A stretch of 64,000 nucleotides of DNA from Rikenellaceae bacterium (lineage in GTDB: Bacteria; Bacteroidota; Bacteroidia; Bacteroidales; Rikenellaceae): contig SUZI01000006.1 in assembly GCA_015060005.1 (NCBI GenBank), positions 25,826-89,825 on the forward strand, in the 5' to 3' direction. Positions 9,302-17,472 of the stretch are shown piece by piece. The position numbers and the translations under genes are program-made. Within the stretch, counting starts at the first letter, position 1, and the number at the start of each line of letters is the position of its first letter. The notes under the pieces were generated by a model. That model ran no database searches, was not told the origin of the DNA, and was given only the letters and a program-made list of their open reading frames with translations.

Positions 9302-11110
9302 TTAGTTGTGGAAGTGGTTATAGACCTTTGTGGCTTTTGCTTTGCCAACGAGAGCCGACAAATCCTCGATGGAGGCAGACTTAATCTTGCTTACGGTGCG
9401 GAAATGACGCATCAAATCGCGGATGCTCTTCTCGCCTACACCCTCGATATTATCCAACGCACTTGTGATAAAGTTCTTGCTACGCTTCTGGCGGTGGAAT
9501 GTGATGCCGAAGCGGTGTGCCTCATCGCGGATATGACGTATGACCTTCAGAGGCTCGCCTGTGCGACTGAGGTAGTAGGGCATAGGGTCGTTGGGGTAGA
9601 AGACCTCCTCCATACGCTCTGCCAAGCCGATGATGGGGATGTCCTGGGCAAGTCCCAGTCCATCCAAAATCTCATAGGCGTGGGATAGCTGTCCCTTGCC
9701 ACCGTCGACGATGATAAGGTCGGGCAGCTCCTCTCCCTCCTCTAAAAGACGTGAGTAGCGGCGGTAGACAATCTCCTGCATAGTGGCATAGTCGTTGGCT
9801 CCCACGACACTCTTGACGTTGAAGTGGCGGTACTCCTTACGCGAGGGCTTTCCGTCGCGGAAGACAACGCACGCCGCAACGGGGTTGGTGCCTTGCAGGT
9901 TGGAGTTATCGAAGCACTCTATGTGGCGTGGCTGGCGGTCAAGACGCAGCTCCTTCTGCATAGCATTCATCAGACGGTCGGTGTGGCGTTCGGGATTCTT
10001 TATCTCGAGGTTTCGCATCTGCTCGGCACGATGTATGCGGGCACTCTTGAGCGAGAACTCCAGCAGGTCAGCCTTCTCACCACGTTTAGGTATTGTGAAG
10101 ACGACCTTGTCGAAGAGGAGTGTCGTCGAAGGCATAAAAGGCACGATGACCTCGCGTGAGAGGTCGTGCGAGATGTTGTCTACCACGTGCTGAATAGCCA
10201 TAGTGAGCATATCGGCAGGGGTACTATCTACACCTGCCGACAGGCGTATCGTATGATGAGCGACGATAGAGCCGTGTCTGAGGCGGATGAAGTTGCAGTA
10301 GGCTACGTCGTCATCCTCCAGCAGTGAGAAGATGTCGCAGTCGACAATCTTGGCACTCACGATCACGGAGCGACTCTGGTAGTTCTCCAACGCATCCAAT
10401 CGTTGTTTGAAGCGTTGTGCAGCCTCAAAACGTAGCTCCTCGGCAGCCAACTGCATATTCTCCTCGAGGTAGTGTTTTACGGGGCGAAGGTCGCCCTTGA
10501 GAACGGACTTCACGATGTCGGTGAGCTGGGCATAATCCTCCTCGCTCTGTGCTCCGATGCAGGGAGCCTTGCAGTTGCCTATGTGGTATTGCAGACAGAC
10601 TCCATATTTGCCTTTGGCTATGTTTTGTGGTGAGAGGTTGAGCTTGCAGGTGCGTAGCGGGATAACCTCACGTATGAACTCCAGGATGGAGCGTTGCATA
10701 GCTATGGAGCTGTAAGGTCCGAAGTATTGTGAGCCATCGTGACGTAGCTGTCGTGTCGACTCCACACGTGGAAAAGGCTCCTTACGCAGCACAATCCAGG
10801 GGTAGGTCTTGTCATCCTTCAGCAGTATGTTGTAGCGTGGCTGATGTGTCTTGATTAGCGAGTTTTCCAACAGCAGTGCATCTTGCTCGCTGCCGACAAC
10901 GATATGGCGTATGGCGGCTATGTTCTTAACTAAAACACGCACCTTTGAGGAGTGCTCCTTGCTCTGTACAAAATAGGAGCTGACACGTTTGCGGAGCGAC
11001 TTCGCCTTACCTACATAGATAATCACTCCGTCGGCATCTAAAAACTGATAGACGCCAGGCGAGAGTGGCAGTGCGGCGACCTGCTCCTTGAGTATGTCGA
11101 TACGACTCAT
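9302..11110 (-). CDS. uvrC: Excinuclease ABC subunit C
   Basis: This 602-residue cytoplasmic nuclease makes the 3' and 5' incisions in nucleotide excision repair after UvrB loading. The N-terminal GIY-YIG domain is visible (LSPGVYQFLDADGVIIYVGKA, Arg in KSLRKRVSSYF). A UVR motif for UvrB contact lies around residues 205-240 (MQLAAEELRFEAAQRFKQRL). The RNase H-like 5' nuclease domain contains IECFDNSNLQGTNPVA and IIVDGGKGQL, and the C-terminal helix-hairpin-helix reads LDNIEGVGEKSIRDLMRHF. The length is normal for the family. It begins 9 nt after the 5-formyl-THF cyclo-ligase gene, so the two form a transcription unit. Confidence 0.98.
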   Translation of the reverse strand: MSRIDILKEQVAALPLSPGVYQFLDADGVIIYVGKAKSLRKRVSSYFVQSKEHSSKVRVLVKNIAAIRHIVVGSEQDALLLENSLIKTHQPRYNILLKDDKTYPWIVLRKEPFPRVESTRQLRHDGSQYFGPYSSIAMQRSILEFIREVIPLRTCKLNLSPQNIAKGKYGVCLQYHIGNCKAPCIGAQSEEDYAQLTDIVKSVLKGDLRPVKHYLEENMQLAAEELRFEAAQRFKQRLDALENYQSRSVIVSAKIVDCDIFSLLEDDDVAYCNFIRLRHGSIVAHHTIRLSAGVDSTPADMLTMAIQHVVDNISHDLSREVIVPFMPSTTLLFDKVVFTIPKRGEKADLLEFSLKSARIHRAEQMRNLEIKNPERHTDRLMNAMQKELRLDRQPRHIECFDNSNLQGTNPVAACVVFRDGKPSRKEYRHFNVKSVVGANDYATMQEIVYRRYSRLLEEGEELPDLIIVDGGKGQLSHAYEILDGLGLAQDIPIIGLAERMEEVFYPNDPMPYYLSRTGEPLKVIRHIRDEAHRFGITFHRQKRSKNFITSALDNIEGVGEKSIRDLMRHFRTVSKIKSASIEDLSALVGKAKATKVYNHFHN

Positions 11111-11119
11111 AGTGCAAAG

Positions 11120-11686
11120 TTAATCTTTTTGCTCGAGAATGGAAGCGGTTACAACCTTTTTTACACGCCTGTCGTGTGGCTCAACGGGTAGGGTGTTGAG
11201 TAGCTGGTGGTCGAAACATACACCTATGGTCTCGGCACGGAAGCCGCTGCGTGAGAGGTAGCTGTCGTAGAAACCCTTGCCTCTGCCTAAGCGGTGGCCC
11301 TCGAGGGTAAATGCTACACCGGGGATGATAGCCAAATCAATATCCTCGGGTAGTATGGGGCTCTGGCTCGTAGGCTCGCTTATTCCGTAAGCTCCCACCG
11401 TGAGTGAGTCTGTCGAGTAGGGATAAAACTCCATAAGCGGGATGTCGGCTGTGGCATCAACTTTGGGTAATACCACGCGGCACAACTTGCTCAAAGCGGC
11501 GATGTCGAGCGGTAGCTCATCGCTAAGGGGCGAGAAAAGTGCCACTGTGGGGTTGCCCATCTGGCGAATTTTGTCGCGTAGATATGAGCCGACGAGCGAC
11601 GCCTGACGCTCTCGCTCGTCGGCGGGTAGAGTGGCTGTTTGTGCTTTTATGGTACGGCGTAGAGCCTTTTTACTTTCAAAAATCAT
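11120..11686 (-). CDS. 5-formyltetrahydrofolate cyclo-ligase
   Basis: This 188-residue enzyme converts 5-formyl-THF to 5,10-methenyl-THF with ATP, recycling a storage folate. The family signature is clear: basic N-terminal helix SKKALRRTIKA, and the substrate/ATP motif LGRGKGFYDSYL near residue 135 after IPGVAFTLEGHRLG. The C-terminus VEPHDRRVKKVVT also matches. The gene is first in a two-gene unit with uvrC; there is no functional link known. No clear TAnnTTTG box is visible immediately upstream on this strand. Confidence 0.95.
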   Translation of the reverse strand: MIFESKKALRRTIKAQTATLPADERERQASLVGSYLRDKIRQMGNPTVALFSPLSDELPLDIAALSKLCRVVLPKVDATADIPLMEFYPYSTDSLTVGAYGISEPTSQSPILPEDIDLAIIPGVAFTLEGHRLGRGKGFYDSYLSRSGFRAETIGVCFDHQLLNTLPVEPHDRRVKKVVTASILEQKD

Positions 11687-11749
11687 CGAAAAACCCTCTT
11701 TTGAGTTAAAATTAGTTATGTTCGTTATTGTTATTGTGCAAACAATTAT

Positions 11750-11757
11750 TATCTTTG
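11750..11757 (+). promoter_or_regulatory. Promoter -7 box of the sdhCAB operon
   Basis: TATCTTTG followed by GCAG, 55 nt before the sdhC ATG. Confidence 0.8.
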
Positions 11758-11812
11758 CAGAAAGTTTGCAAATTCAATTTCACAAACAAAAATAAACAAA
11801 ATCTTTTAAATT

Positions 11813-12502
11813 ATGAGCTGTTTTTTGTGCAATTCATCTCTCGGAAAGAAGGTAGTGATGAGTTTGTCGGGTATGGCACTCGTACTCTTCCTTTTGTTCC
11901 ACATGTCAATGAACCTCGTGGCATTGATTAGTGCAGATGCTTACAACATGATCTGTGCGTTCTTGGGAGCTAACTGGTATGCAGTAGTTGCTACAGTTGG
12001 TTTGGCTGCATTGGTGGTTATCCACTTTGTGTATGCTTTAATCCTCACTATCAACAACTACCGAGCTCGCGGTAAGCAGCGTTATGCTGTAACGGTAAAC
12101 GAGCCTGGTGTTGAGTGGGCATCTAAGAATATGCTCCTTTTGGGCGTAATCGTAGTGCTCGGTTTGGGTCTTCACCTTGTACACTTCTGGTCGAAGATGA
12201 TGCTCGTAGAGCTTATGGGTGAGCACGGTGTTGAGATTGGCGGTGTGTTCTATGCAGCAACAGACGGTGCAGCATTGATCGCCTACACATTCTCACAGTG
12301 GTACAACGTAGTGCTTTACATCGTATGGTTGGCTGCTTTGGGATTGCACCTCAACCACGGTGTTTGGTCGATGTTCCAGTCTATGGGTTGGGCTAACGAT
12401 ACCTGGTATCCACGCCTCAAGTGCTTGGCAAAGCTCGTATCTGCATTGGTTGTCTTGGGCTTTATGGCAGTAGTGGTTGTATTCTACATCCAGAGTTTGT
12501 AA
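11813..12502 (+). CDS. sdhC: Succinate dehydrogenase/fumarate reductase cytochrome b subunit (b558 type)
   Basis: This 229-residue integral membrane protein anchors the dehydrogenase and carries haem b for electron exchange with menaquinone. Five hydrophobic segments are visible, at about 15-38, 50-78, 103-125, 150-180 and 200-225. Conserved His residues sit in several of them (LLFHMSMN, LVVIHFVYA, LGLHLVHFW, LGLHLNHGVWSMFQ), fitting the di-haem single-polypeptide type (Wolinella FrdC/Bacillus SdhC). It starts a three-gene operon with sdhA 44 nt downstream. In anaerobic Bacteroidales this complex mainly works as fumarate reductase in energy metabolism, so frdC is an equally good name. Confidence 0.95.
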   Translation: MSCFLCNSSLGKKVVMSLSGMALVLFLLFHMSMNLVALISADAYNMICAFLGANWYAVVATVGLAALVVIHFVYALILTINNYRARGKQRYAVTVNEPGVEWASKNMLLLGVIVVLGLGLHLVHFWSKMMLVELMGEHGVEIGGVFYAATDGAALIAYTFSQWYNVVLYIVWLAALGLHLNHGVWSMFQSMGWANDTWYPRLKCLAKLVSALVVLGFMAVVVVFYIQSL

Positions 12503-12546
12503 TACACCAGTAGTTAAATTTTTGAGAACATAAAAAATTAGAAAAT

Positions 12547-14499
12547 ATGGCTTTTAAGTTAGATTCAAAAGTTCCTGCCGGTGAATTGGCTCAGAAATGG
12601 AGTAATCATAAGGCAGCAATCAAGGTTGTAAGCCCTGCTAACAAGCGTAAGCTCGATATAATCATCGTAGGTACCGGTTTGGGCGGTGCTTCTGCAGCTG
12701 CTTCACTCGGTGAGATGGGTTACAACGTGAAGGTTTTCTGCATCCAGGATTCACCTCGTCGTGCACACTCTATCGCTGCACAGGGTGGTATCAACGCTGC
12801 AAAGAACTATCAGAATGATAACGACTCGGTATATCGTCTTTTCTACGATACTATCAAGGGTGGCGACTACCGTGCTCGTGAGGCTAACGTATATCGTTTG
12901 GCTGAGGTATCAAACCTCATCATCGACCAGTGCGTAGCTCAGGGTGTACCTTTCGCACGTGAGTACGGCGGTCTGTTGGCTAACCGTTCATTCGGTGGTG
13001 CACAGGTATCACGTACCTTCTATGCTCGTGGTCAGACCGGTCAGCAGCTCTTGCTCGGTGCTTATGCAGCACTCAACAAGGAGATTGCAGCAGGCTCGGT
13101 GAAGAGCTACCCACGTCACGAGATGTTGGATATCGTTGTAGATAAGAAAACAGGCGAGGCTAAGGGTATCATCGCACGTAACCTCGTAACAGGTGAGTTG
13201 GAGCGTCACGGTGCTCACGCGGTAGTTATCGCTACCGGTGGTTATGGTAACGTGTTCTTCCTCTCAACCAACGCTATGGGCTCTAACGGCTCGGCAGCAT
13301 TCCAGTGCTATCGTAAGGGTGCAGGTTTCGCTAACCCTTGCTTCACACAGATTCACCCAACTTGTATCCCTGTACACGGTACTCAGCAGTCAAAGCTTAC
13401 TTTGATGTCAGAGTCGTTGCGTAACGATGGTCGTATCTGGGTACCTAAGAAGTTGGAGGATGTTGAGGCTATCCGTAAGGGTACAAAGAAGCCATCAGAT
13501 ATCGCTGAGGAGGATCGCGACTACTACTTGGAGCGTCGTTATCCTGCATTTGGTAACCTCGTGCCACGTGATGTTGCTTCACGTGCTGCTAAGGAGCGTT
13601 GCGACGCAGGTTTCGGTGTGAACGAGACAGGTCTGGCAGTATTCCTCGACTTCAAGACAGCTATTGAGCGTCTGGGTAAGGAGACTATTAAGCAGCGTTA
13701 TGGTAACCTCTTCGATATGTATGAGGAGATTACTGACGTTAATCCATACGAGCAGCCAATGCAGATCTTCCCTGCTGTACACTACACAATGGGTGGTATC
13801 TGGGTTGACTACAACCTGATGACTACAATCCCTGGTTTGTATGCTATCGGTGAGGCTAACTTCTCAGATCACGGTGCTAACCGTCTGGGTGCTTCTGCTT
13901 TGATGCAGGGCTTGGCTGACGGTTACTTCGTATTGCCTTACACTATCGGCGACTACCTCGCAAAGAAGATTCAGGCTCCTAAGATTAACACAGCTGATGC
14001 AGAGTTCGATGAGGCTGAGAAGGCTATCGAGGCTAAGATTGAGAAGCTCTTCGCTATCAATGGTAAGCGTTCGGCTGACGACATTCACAAGGAGTTGGGC
14101 CACATTATGTGGGAGAACGTAGGTATGGCACGTACAAAGGAGTCTTTGGAGAGAGCTATCTCTGAGATTCAGGCTTTGCGTAAGGCTTTCTGGAGCGACT
14201 TGAAGTTGGTGGGTACTAAGGACTCATTCAACGTAGAGTTGGAGAAGGCTCTCCGCTTGGTTGATTACCTCGAGCTGGGTGAGCTGATGGCTCGCGACGC
14301 ACTTAACCGTGCAGAGTCTTGCGGTGGACACTTCCGCTCAGAGCACCAGACCGAGGAGGGTGAGGCTTTGCGTCACGACGAGGAGTTCGCTTATGCAGCT
14401 GTTTGGGAGTACAAGGGTATGGACCAGGCTCCAGAGCTCACTAAGGAGCCACTCGACTACGAGTTTACTCACCGTGCACAGCGTAACTATAAGGACTAA
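12547..14499 (+). CDS. sdhA: Succinate dehydrogenase/fumarate reductase flavoprotein subunit
   Basis: This 650-residue cytoplasm-facing catalytic subunit holds covalent FAD and interconverts fumarate and succinate. The FAD Rossmann motif [18 protein letters not shown] is near residue 40. [12 protein letters not shown] carries the His that binds FAD covalently (about residue 75). Substrate-site motifs follow: [20 protein letters not shown] segment near 160, HPTCIP near 275 and [17 protein letters not shown] near 440. The length fits the b558-type family. Codon use is strongly biased (CGT Arg, GGT Gly), as in the neighbouring ribosomal genes, which suggests high expression. Confidence 0.98.
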   Translation: MAFKLDSKVPAGELAQKWSNHKAAIKVVSPANKRKLDIIIVGTGLGGASAAASLGEMGYNVKVFCIQDSPRRAHSIAAQGGINAAKNYQNDNDSVYRLFYDTIKGGDYRAREANVYRLAEVSNLIIDQCVAQGVPFAREYGGLLANRSFGGAQVSRTFYARGQTGQQLLLGAYAALNKEIAAGSVKSYPRHEMLDIVVDKKTGEAKGIIARNLVTGELERHGAHAVVIATGGYGNVFFLSTNAMGSNGSAAFQCYRKGAGFANPCFTQIHPTCIPVHGTQQSKLTLMSESLRNDGRIWVPKKLEDVEAIRKGTKKPSDIAEEDRDYYLERRYPAFGNLVPRDVASRAAKERCDAGFGVNETGLAVFLDFKTAIERLGKETIKQRYGNLFDMYEEITDVNPYEQPMQIFPAVHYTMGGIWVDYNLMTTIPGLYAIGEANFSDHGANRLGASALMQGLADGYFVLPYTIGDYLAKKIQAPKINTADAEFDEAEKAIEAKIEKLFAINGKRSADDIHKELGHIMWENVGMARTKESLERAISEIQALRKAFWSDLKLVGTKDSFNVELEKALRLVDYLELGELMARDALNRAESCGGHFRSEHQTEEGEALRHDEEFAYAAVWEYKGMDQAPELTKEPLDYEFTHRAQRNYKD

Positions 14500-14530
14500 T
14501 TTGACGTTGAACTTTAATAGAGATTAGATT

Positions 14531-15274
14531 ATGAATTTTACATTAAAGATATGGCGTCAAAAGGACGCTAAATCACAGGGTGCTTTCGAGACTTATAAAG
14601 TTGAGAACATCTCTGCCGACACCTCTTTCTTGGAGATGCTCGATATTTTGAACAACGACCTTGTTCACGCAGGTAAGGAGCCAGTAGCATTTGACCACGA
14701 CTGCCGCGAGGGTATTTGCGGTATGTGTTCATTGCACATCAATGGCCACGCACACGGCCCATCACAGGCTGTAACCACTTGCCAGATGTATATGCGTAAG
14801 TTTAAGGATGGCTCGACCATCACTATCGAGCCTTGGCGTTCGGCTGCGTTCCCTGTAATCAAGGACTTGGTTGTGAATCGTGGTGCTTACGATGAGATTT
14901 TGCAGGCTGGTGGTTTCGTGTCAGTACGCACAAACTCTGTACCTGATGGTAACGCTATTCCTATTCCTAAGGCTGATGCTGACGAGTCTATGGACGCTGC
15001 TGCTTGCGTAGGATGTGGTGCTTGTGCTGCTACTTGTAAGAATGGCTCTGCAATGTTGTTCGTTGCAGCTCGCGTTTCTTCACTCGCTAAGTTGCCTCAG
15101 GGCCGCGTGGAGGGTGCACGTCGTGCAAAGGCGATGGTCGCTAAGATGGATGAGCTCGGCTTCGGTAACTGTACCAATACAGGTGCTTGCCAGGCAGAGT
15201 GTCCTAAGCAGATCTCTATCGCTCATATTGCACGTTTGAATCGTGAGTTCCTTGCGGCGAAGCTTAAGGACTAA
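14531..15274 (+). CDS. sdhB: Succinate dehydrogenase/fumarate reductase iron-sulfur subunit
   Basis: This 247-residue subunit passes electrons between FAD and haem b through three clusters. The ferredoxin-type 2Fe-2S ligands are in [20 protein letters not shown] (about residue 57). The 4Fe-4S and 3Fe-4S ligands are in [14 protein letters not shown] (about 158) and [15 protein letters not shown] (about 212). It lies 31 nt after sdhA and is the last gene of the operon. A terminator follows after a short palindromic repeat. Confidence 0.97.
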   Translation: MNFTLKIWRQKDAKSQGAFETYKVENISADTSFLEMLDILNNDLVHAGKEPVAFDHDCREGICGMCSLHINGHAHGPSQAVTTCQMYMRKFKDGSTITIEPWRSAAFPVIKDLVVNRGAYDEILQAGGFVSVRTNSVPDGNAIPIPKADADESMDAAACVGCGACAATCKNGSAMLFVAARVSSLAKLPQGRVEGARRAKAMVAKMDELGFGNCTNTGACQAECPKQISIAHIARLNREFLAAKLKD

Positions 15275-15287
15275 ACGGGAAAATTGA

Positions 15288-15409
15288 GAAAAGCCGTCTA
15301 AAGAGGTAATTTCTGCGTTACGCTCACTCGTTAAATCCTCACATACGCCAAGTATGCTGCGGTTTTCCGAGTTTCGCAAGCCTTGAAATTCCACTCTTTA
15401 TACAACTTT
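15288..15409. repeat. Palindromic intergenic element with imperfect terminal inverted repeats
   Basis: The left end AAAAGCCGTCTAAAGAG (15288-15304) is an imperfect inverse of the right end CTCTTTATACAACTTTT (15393-15409). Inside is the family core: TCTGCGTTAC, then CTCA-CATAC-GCCAA-GTATG-CTGCGG flanked by CTCG/CGAG, then AAGCCTTG. It is related to the array at 16082-16710 and to the elements near 36.7 and 55.9 kb. It lies between sdhB and the likely operon terminator. No protein is supported here. Confidence 0.75.
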
Positions 15410-15423
15410 TCGGTAGAATATCG

Positions 15424-15457
15424 AGGTTGCTTGTCGCGTGGCAGGCAACCTTTTTTT
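15424..15457 (+). terminator. Terminator of the sdhCAB operon
   Basis: AGGTTGC pairs with GCAACCT and is followed by a run of T. It sits 150 nt after sdhB, separated from it by the palindromic element. Confidence 0.75.
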
Positions 15458-15469
15458 GTTGCTGTGTGG

Positions 15470-15560
15470 GCTCTTTCGGCATCTGCCTCGCCCTCGCAAT
15501 GCTCACATACGCCAAGTATGCTCCGCTTTCGAGGACTTCGAGCAGCTTCAAAATAGCTTC
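15470..15560. repeat. Second palindromic element (partial copy)
   Basis: It begins GCTCTTTCGGCATCTGCC, the same opening as copies near 55.9 and 56.1 kb. The hairpin core reads CCTCG (15492)...CATAC-GCCAA-GTATG...CGAGG (15534), with the GC/GC version of the middle pairs. The right end TTCAAAATAGC also occurs at 56060. The remaining 160 bases up to the rpmE promoter show no gene or further repeat. Confidence 0.65.
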
Positions 15561-15719
15561 AAGTATAGAAATTTTCAGAATACTATTGATAGGTTATCCA
15601 TTGTCGATACATTCTGTTTATATATGAATATATGTATGGCGTAGCCTATATGGAGAGATTAGGAGGTGATAAAGAGAAAATATTTTTTAGGGAGGGCTTG
15701 TTTTCTCGGAAATAATTAT

Positions 15720-15727
15720 TACCTTTG
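15720..15727 (+). promoter_or_regulatory. Promoter -7 box for rpmE
   Basis: TACCTTTG matches TAnnTTTG, 37 nt before the start codon. Confidence 0.75.
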
Positions 15728-15764
15728 TGCCGCTTAAGCATTTAATTTCAAAAACAGAACGAAT

Positions 15765-16028
15765 ATGAAAAAGGGAATTCATCCGGAGAATTATCGTTTA
15801 GTGGCGTTCAAGGATATGTCTAACGACCACGTGTTTTTGTGTCGGTCCGCCGTTTCGACAAAAGAGACCATCGAAGTGAACGGCGAAACCTATCCTGTAT
15901 ATAAGATGGAAATCTCTAACACATCTCACCCTTTCTACACTGGTAAGATGAAGTTGGTAGACACCGCCGGTCGTGTGGATAAGTTTATGAGCCGTTACGC
16001 AAAGCGATACGATAAGAAGAACAAGTAA
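15765..16028 (+). CDS. rpmE: 50S ribosomal protein L31, type B (zinc-free)
   Basis: This 87-residue ribosomal protein matches L31 (MKKGIHPENYRLVAFKDMSN; SHPFYTGK; VDKFMSRYAKRY). It lacks the CxxC zinc ligands of type A L31 and is longer, which places it in the type B class. In organisms with both forms, type B is used under zinc limitation; here it may be the only copy, which the window cannot show. It is transcribed alone, with its own promoter and a strong terminator. Confidence 0.96.
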   Translation: MKKGIHPENYRLVAFKDMSNDHVFLCRSAVSTKETIEVNGETYPVYKMEISNTSHPFYTGKMKLVDTAGRVDKFMSRYAKRYDKKNK

Positions 16029-16049
16029 TTCATTGAGGTTACTTTGGAG

Positions 16050-16079
16050 GGCAGTCTAATTTTTTAGACTGCCTTTTTT
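16050..16079 (+). terminator. Terminator after rpmE
   Basis: GGCAGTCTAA pairs with TTAGACTGCC around a short T loop and is followed by TTTTTT. Confidence 0.9.
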
Positions 16080-16081
16080 AT

Positions 16082-16710
16082 GTGATTGCAGTAGTCGCGT
16101 TTTGTCTGCGTTACTCTTGTGATGAAAATCCTCACATACGCTCGGTATGCTGCGGTTTTCATCCCTGCGAAAGCCTTGCCAAAACACTGCCTCTGCAATC
16201 ACTTGTTTGGTCTTGGGTAGGTATTGTTGGACGGGGTATTTTGTCTGCGTTACTCTTGTGATGAAAATCCTCACATACGCTCGGTATGCTGCGGTTTTCA
16301 TCCCTGCGAAAGCCTTGCCAAAACGCTGCCTCTGCAATCACTTGTTTGTTGTTGGGTAGGTGTTCTGAGTATGGGAGTTTGTCTGCGTTACTCTTGATGA
16401 ATAAATGCTCACATACGCCAAGTATGCTCCGCTTTATTCATCTTCGAAAGCCTTGCCAAAATACTGCCTCTGCAATCACTTGTTTGTTCTAGGGTAGGTA
16501 TTGTTGGATGGGGTATTCTGTCTGCGTTACTCTTGTGATGAAAATCCTCACATACGCTCGGTATGCTGCGGTTTTCATCCCTGCGAAAGCCTTGCCAAAA
16601 TACTGCCTCTGCAATCACTTGTTTGTTCTTGGAGAGGTTTTGTTGAGTGTGAAATTTGTCTGCGTTACTCTTGTGATGAAAATCCTCACATACGGTTTTC
16701 ACCTTTCAGC
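16082..16710. repeat. Tandem array of palindromic units, period about 138.5 bp (4 full copies plus a broken fifth)
   Basis: The landmark TCTGCGTTAC recurs at 16105, 16244, 16382, 16521 and 16659. Each unit holds a hairpin centred on CTCACATACG...GTATGCTGCGG with outer arms GATGAAAA/TTTTCATC, then AAGCCTTGCCAAAA and CTGCAATCAC. The first unit also starts with GTGATTGCAG, the inverse of CTGCAATCAC, so a complete unit is nested palindromes about 121 bp long. Copy 3 has changed arms, GATGAATAAA/TTTATTCATC, that still pair. Copy 5 lost about 14 nt of the hairpin tip. Open frames through the array on both strands follow the repeat and are not considered genes. From 16711 to 16860 nothing further is seen. 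Confidence 0.9.
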
Positions 16711-16860
16711 TTTTAGTTTAGGACTATTATATATATAGGTATAACGATGTAATGGGCTATTGTCTCTGCCCAAGGGGCGGTTGTAGGGTACTCGGGAAGA
16801 AAAAATGAACTTTTTCGAAAAAAAAGCGTCGCTTTGTTTTTTAATTAGGGAAAGAGTAAT

Positions 16861-16868
16861 TATATTTG
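16861..16868 (+). promoter_or_regulatory. Promoter -7 box upstream of the tRNA-tuf cluster (distal)
   Basis: TATATTTG followed by GCAG. The stretch after it (16869-17005) has no gene; it contains CGCTCTTTGAGTTAGAAG, reminiscent of stable-RNA leaders in this phylum, but no rRNA follows. Confidence 0.6.
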
Positions 16869-17005
16869 CAGTCGATTTTCCGAATTTACCTCGGTAAACG
16901 GAGTATCAAACGCTCTTTGAGTTAGAAGGTAGAGTTGATGAAATGAATTTTTTCGGCGGAAAGTAATTTTCTTGAGAAAAAATTTGGTGATTCAAAAAAA
17001 ATAGT

Positions 17006-17013
17006 TACCTTTG
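17006..17013 (+). promoter_or_regulatory. Promoter -7 box upstream of tRNA-Thr (proximal)
   Basis: TACCTTTG followed by GCATCC, 20 nt before the tRNA-Thr 5' end. It is a second promoter for the tRNA-tuf cluster. Confidence 0.75.
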
Positions 17014-17033
17014 CATCCCGTAACGGTTTAACC

Positions 17034-17107
17034 GCCGATGTAGCTCAGTTGGTCAGAGCAGCTGATTTGTAATCAGCAGGTCGTGGGTTCGAATCCCTCC
17101 ATCGGCT
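17034..17107 (+). tRNA. tRNA-Thr (anticodon TGT)
   Basis: Acceptor GCCGATG pairs with CATCGGC. The anticodon arm GCTGA-TTTGTAA-TCAGC gives TGT, and the D-loop GG and T-loop TTCGAAT are standard. No encoded CCA. Confidence 0.97.
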
Positions 17108-17124
17108 CAAATCGAAAACATATT

Positions 17125-17207
17125 GGGAAGATACCAGAGTGGCCAAATGGGGCAGACTGTAAATCTGCTGGCGTACGCCTTCGGTGGTTCGAATCCATCT
17201 CTTCCCA
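17125..17207 (+). tRNA. tRNA-Tyr (anticodon GTA)
   Basis: Acceptor GGGAAGA pairs with TCTTCCC. The anticodon arm GCAGA-CTGTAAA-TCTGC gives GTA, and a long variable arm is present as expected for bacterial tRNA-Tyr. No encoded CCA. Confidence 0.97.
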
Positions 17208-17281
17208 CTTTGATGAACCGGTCGGGGTTGCAGACGTCCAATAGGACAAGCGTTGAAAGCTGCTCTGGACGGTTTGTTTTT

Positions 17282-17354
17282 GCGGAAGTAGCTCAGTTGA
17301 TAGAGCATTAGCCTTCCAAGCTAAGGGTCGCGAGTTTGAGCCTCGTCTTCCGCT
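17282..17354 (+). tRNA. tRNA-Gly (anticodon TCC) with A19/T56 instead of G19/C56
   Basis: Acceptor GCGGAAG pairs with CTTCCGC. The anticodon arm TTAGC-CTTCCAA-GCTAA gives TCC. The D-loop reads AGTTGATA and the T-loop TTTGAGC, so the near-universal G19-C56 tertiary pair is replaced by A19-T56. The other five tRNAs in this window keep GG and TTC. No encoded CCA. Confidence 0.95.
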
Positions 17355-17365
17355 CTACCTTTAAG

Positions 17366-17409
17366 GTAACACACTATGATTCTTCTGGTGAGGGAGTGTA
17401 GCGTGTTAC
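17366..17409 (+). promoter_or_regulatory. Large hairpin in the tRNA-Gly/tuf spacer
   Basis: GTAACACACT pairs with AGTGT(AGC)GTGTTAC across a 20-nt loop, 64 nt before the tuf start. No T run follows, so it may be an RNA processing or mRNA leader structure rather than a terminator. Confidence 0.5.
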
Positions 17410-17472
17410 TTGTTTGTGTACAAAGAACTTTGAAACGATATAAAGAATTTTTAACTTAATACTTATAACACT

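Noticed and set aside
16082..16710. CRISPR array
   Set aside because: The repeated unit is about 138 bp with long internal palindromes and no unique spacers of constant size; no cas genes are near.
16056..16738. Several 60-97 codon frames on both strands in the palindrome array
   Set aside because: They repeat with the unit (for example ENRSIPSVCEDFHHKSN), occur in both directions and have no promoters; they follow from the repeat, not from coding.
16861..17033. Start of an rRNA operon (CTCTTTGA-like leader after a strong promoter)
   Set aside because: No 16S sequence follows; the transcript enters tRNA-Thr, tRNA-Tyr, tRNA-Gly and tuf.
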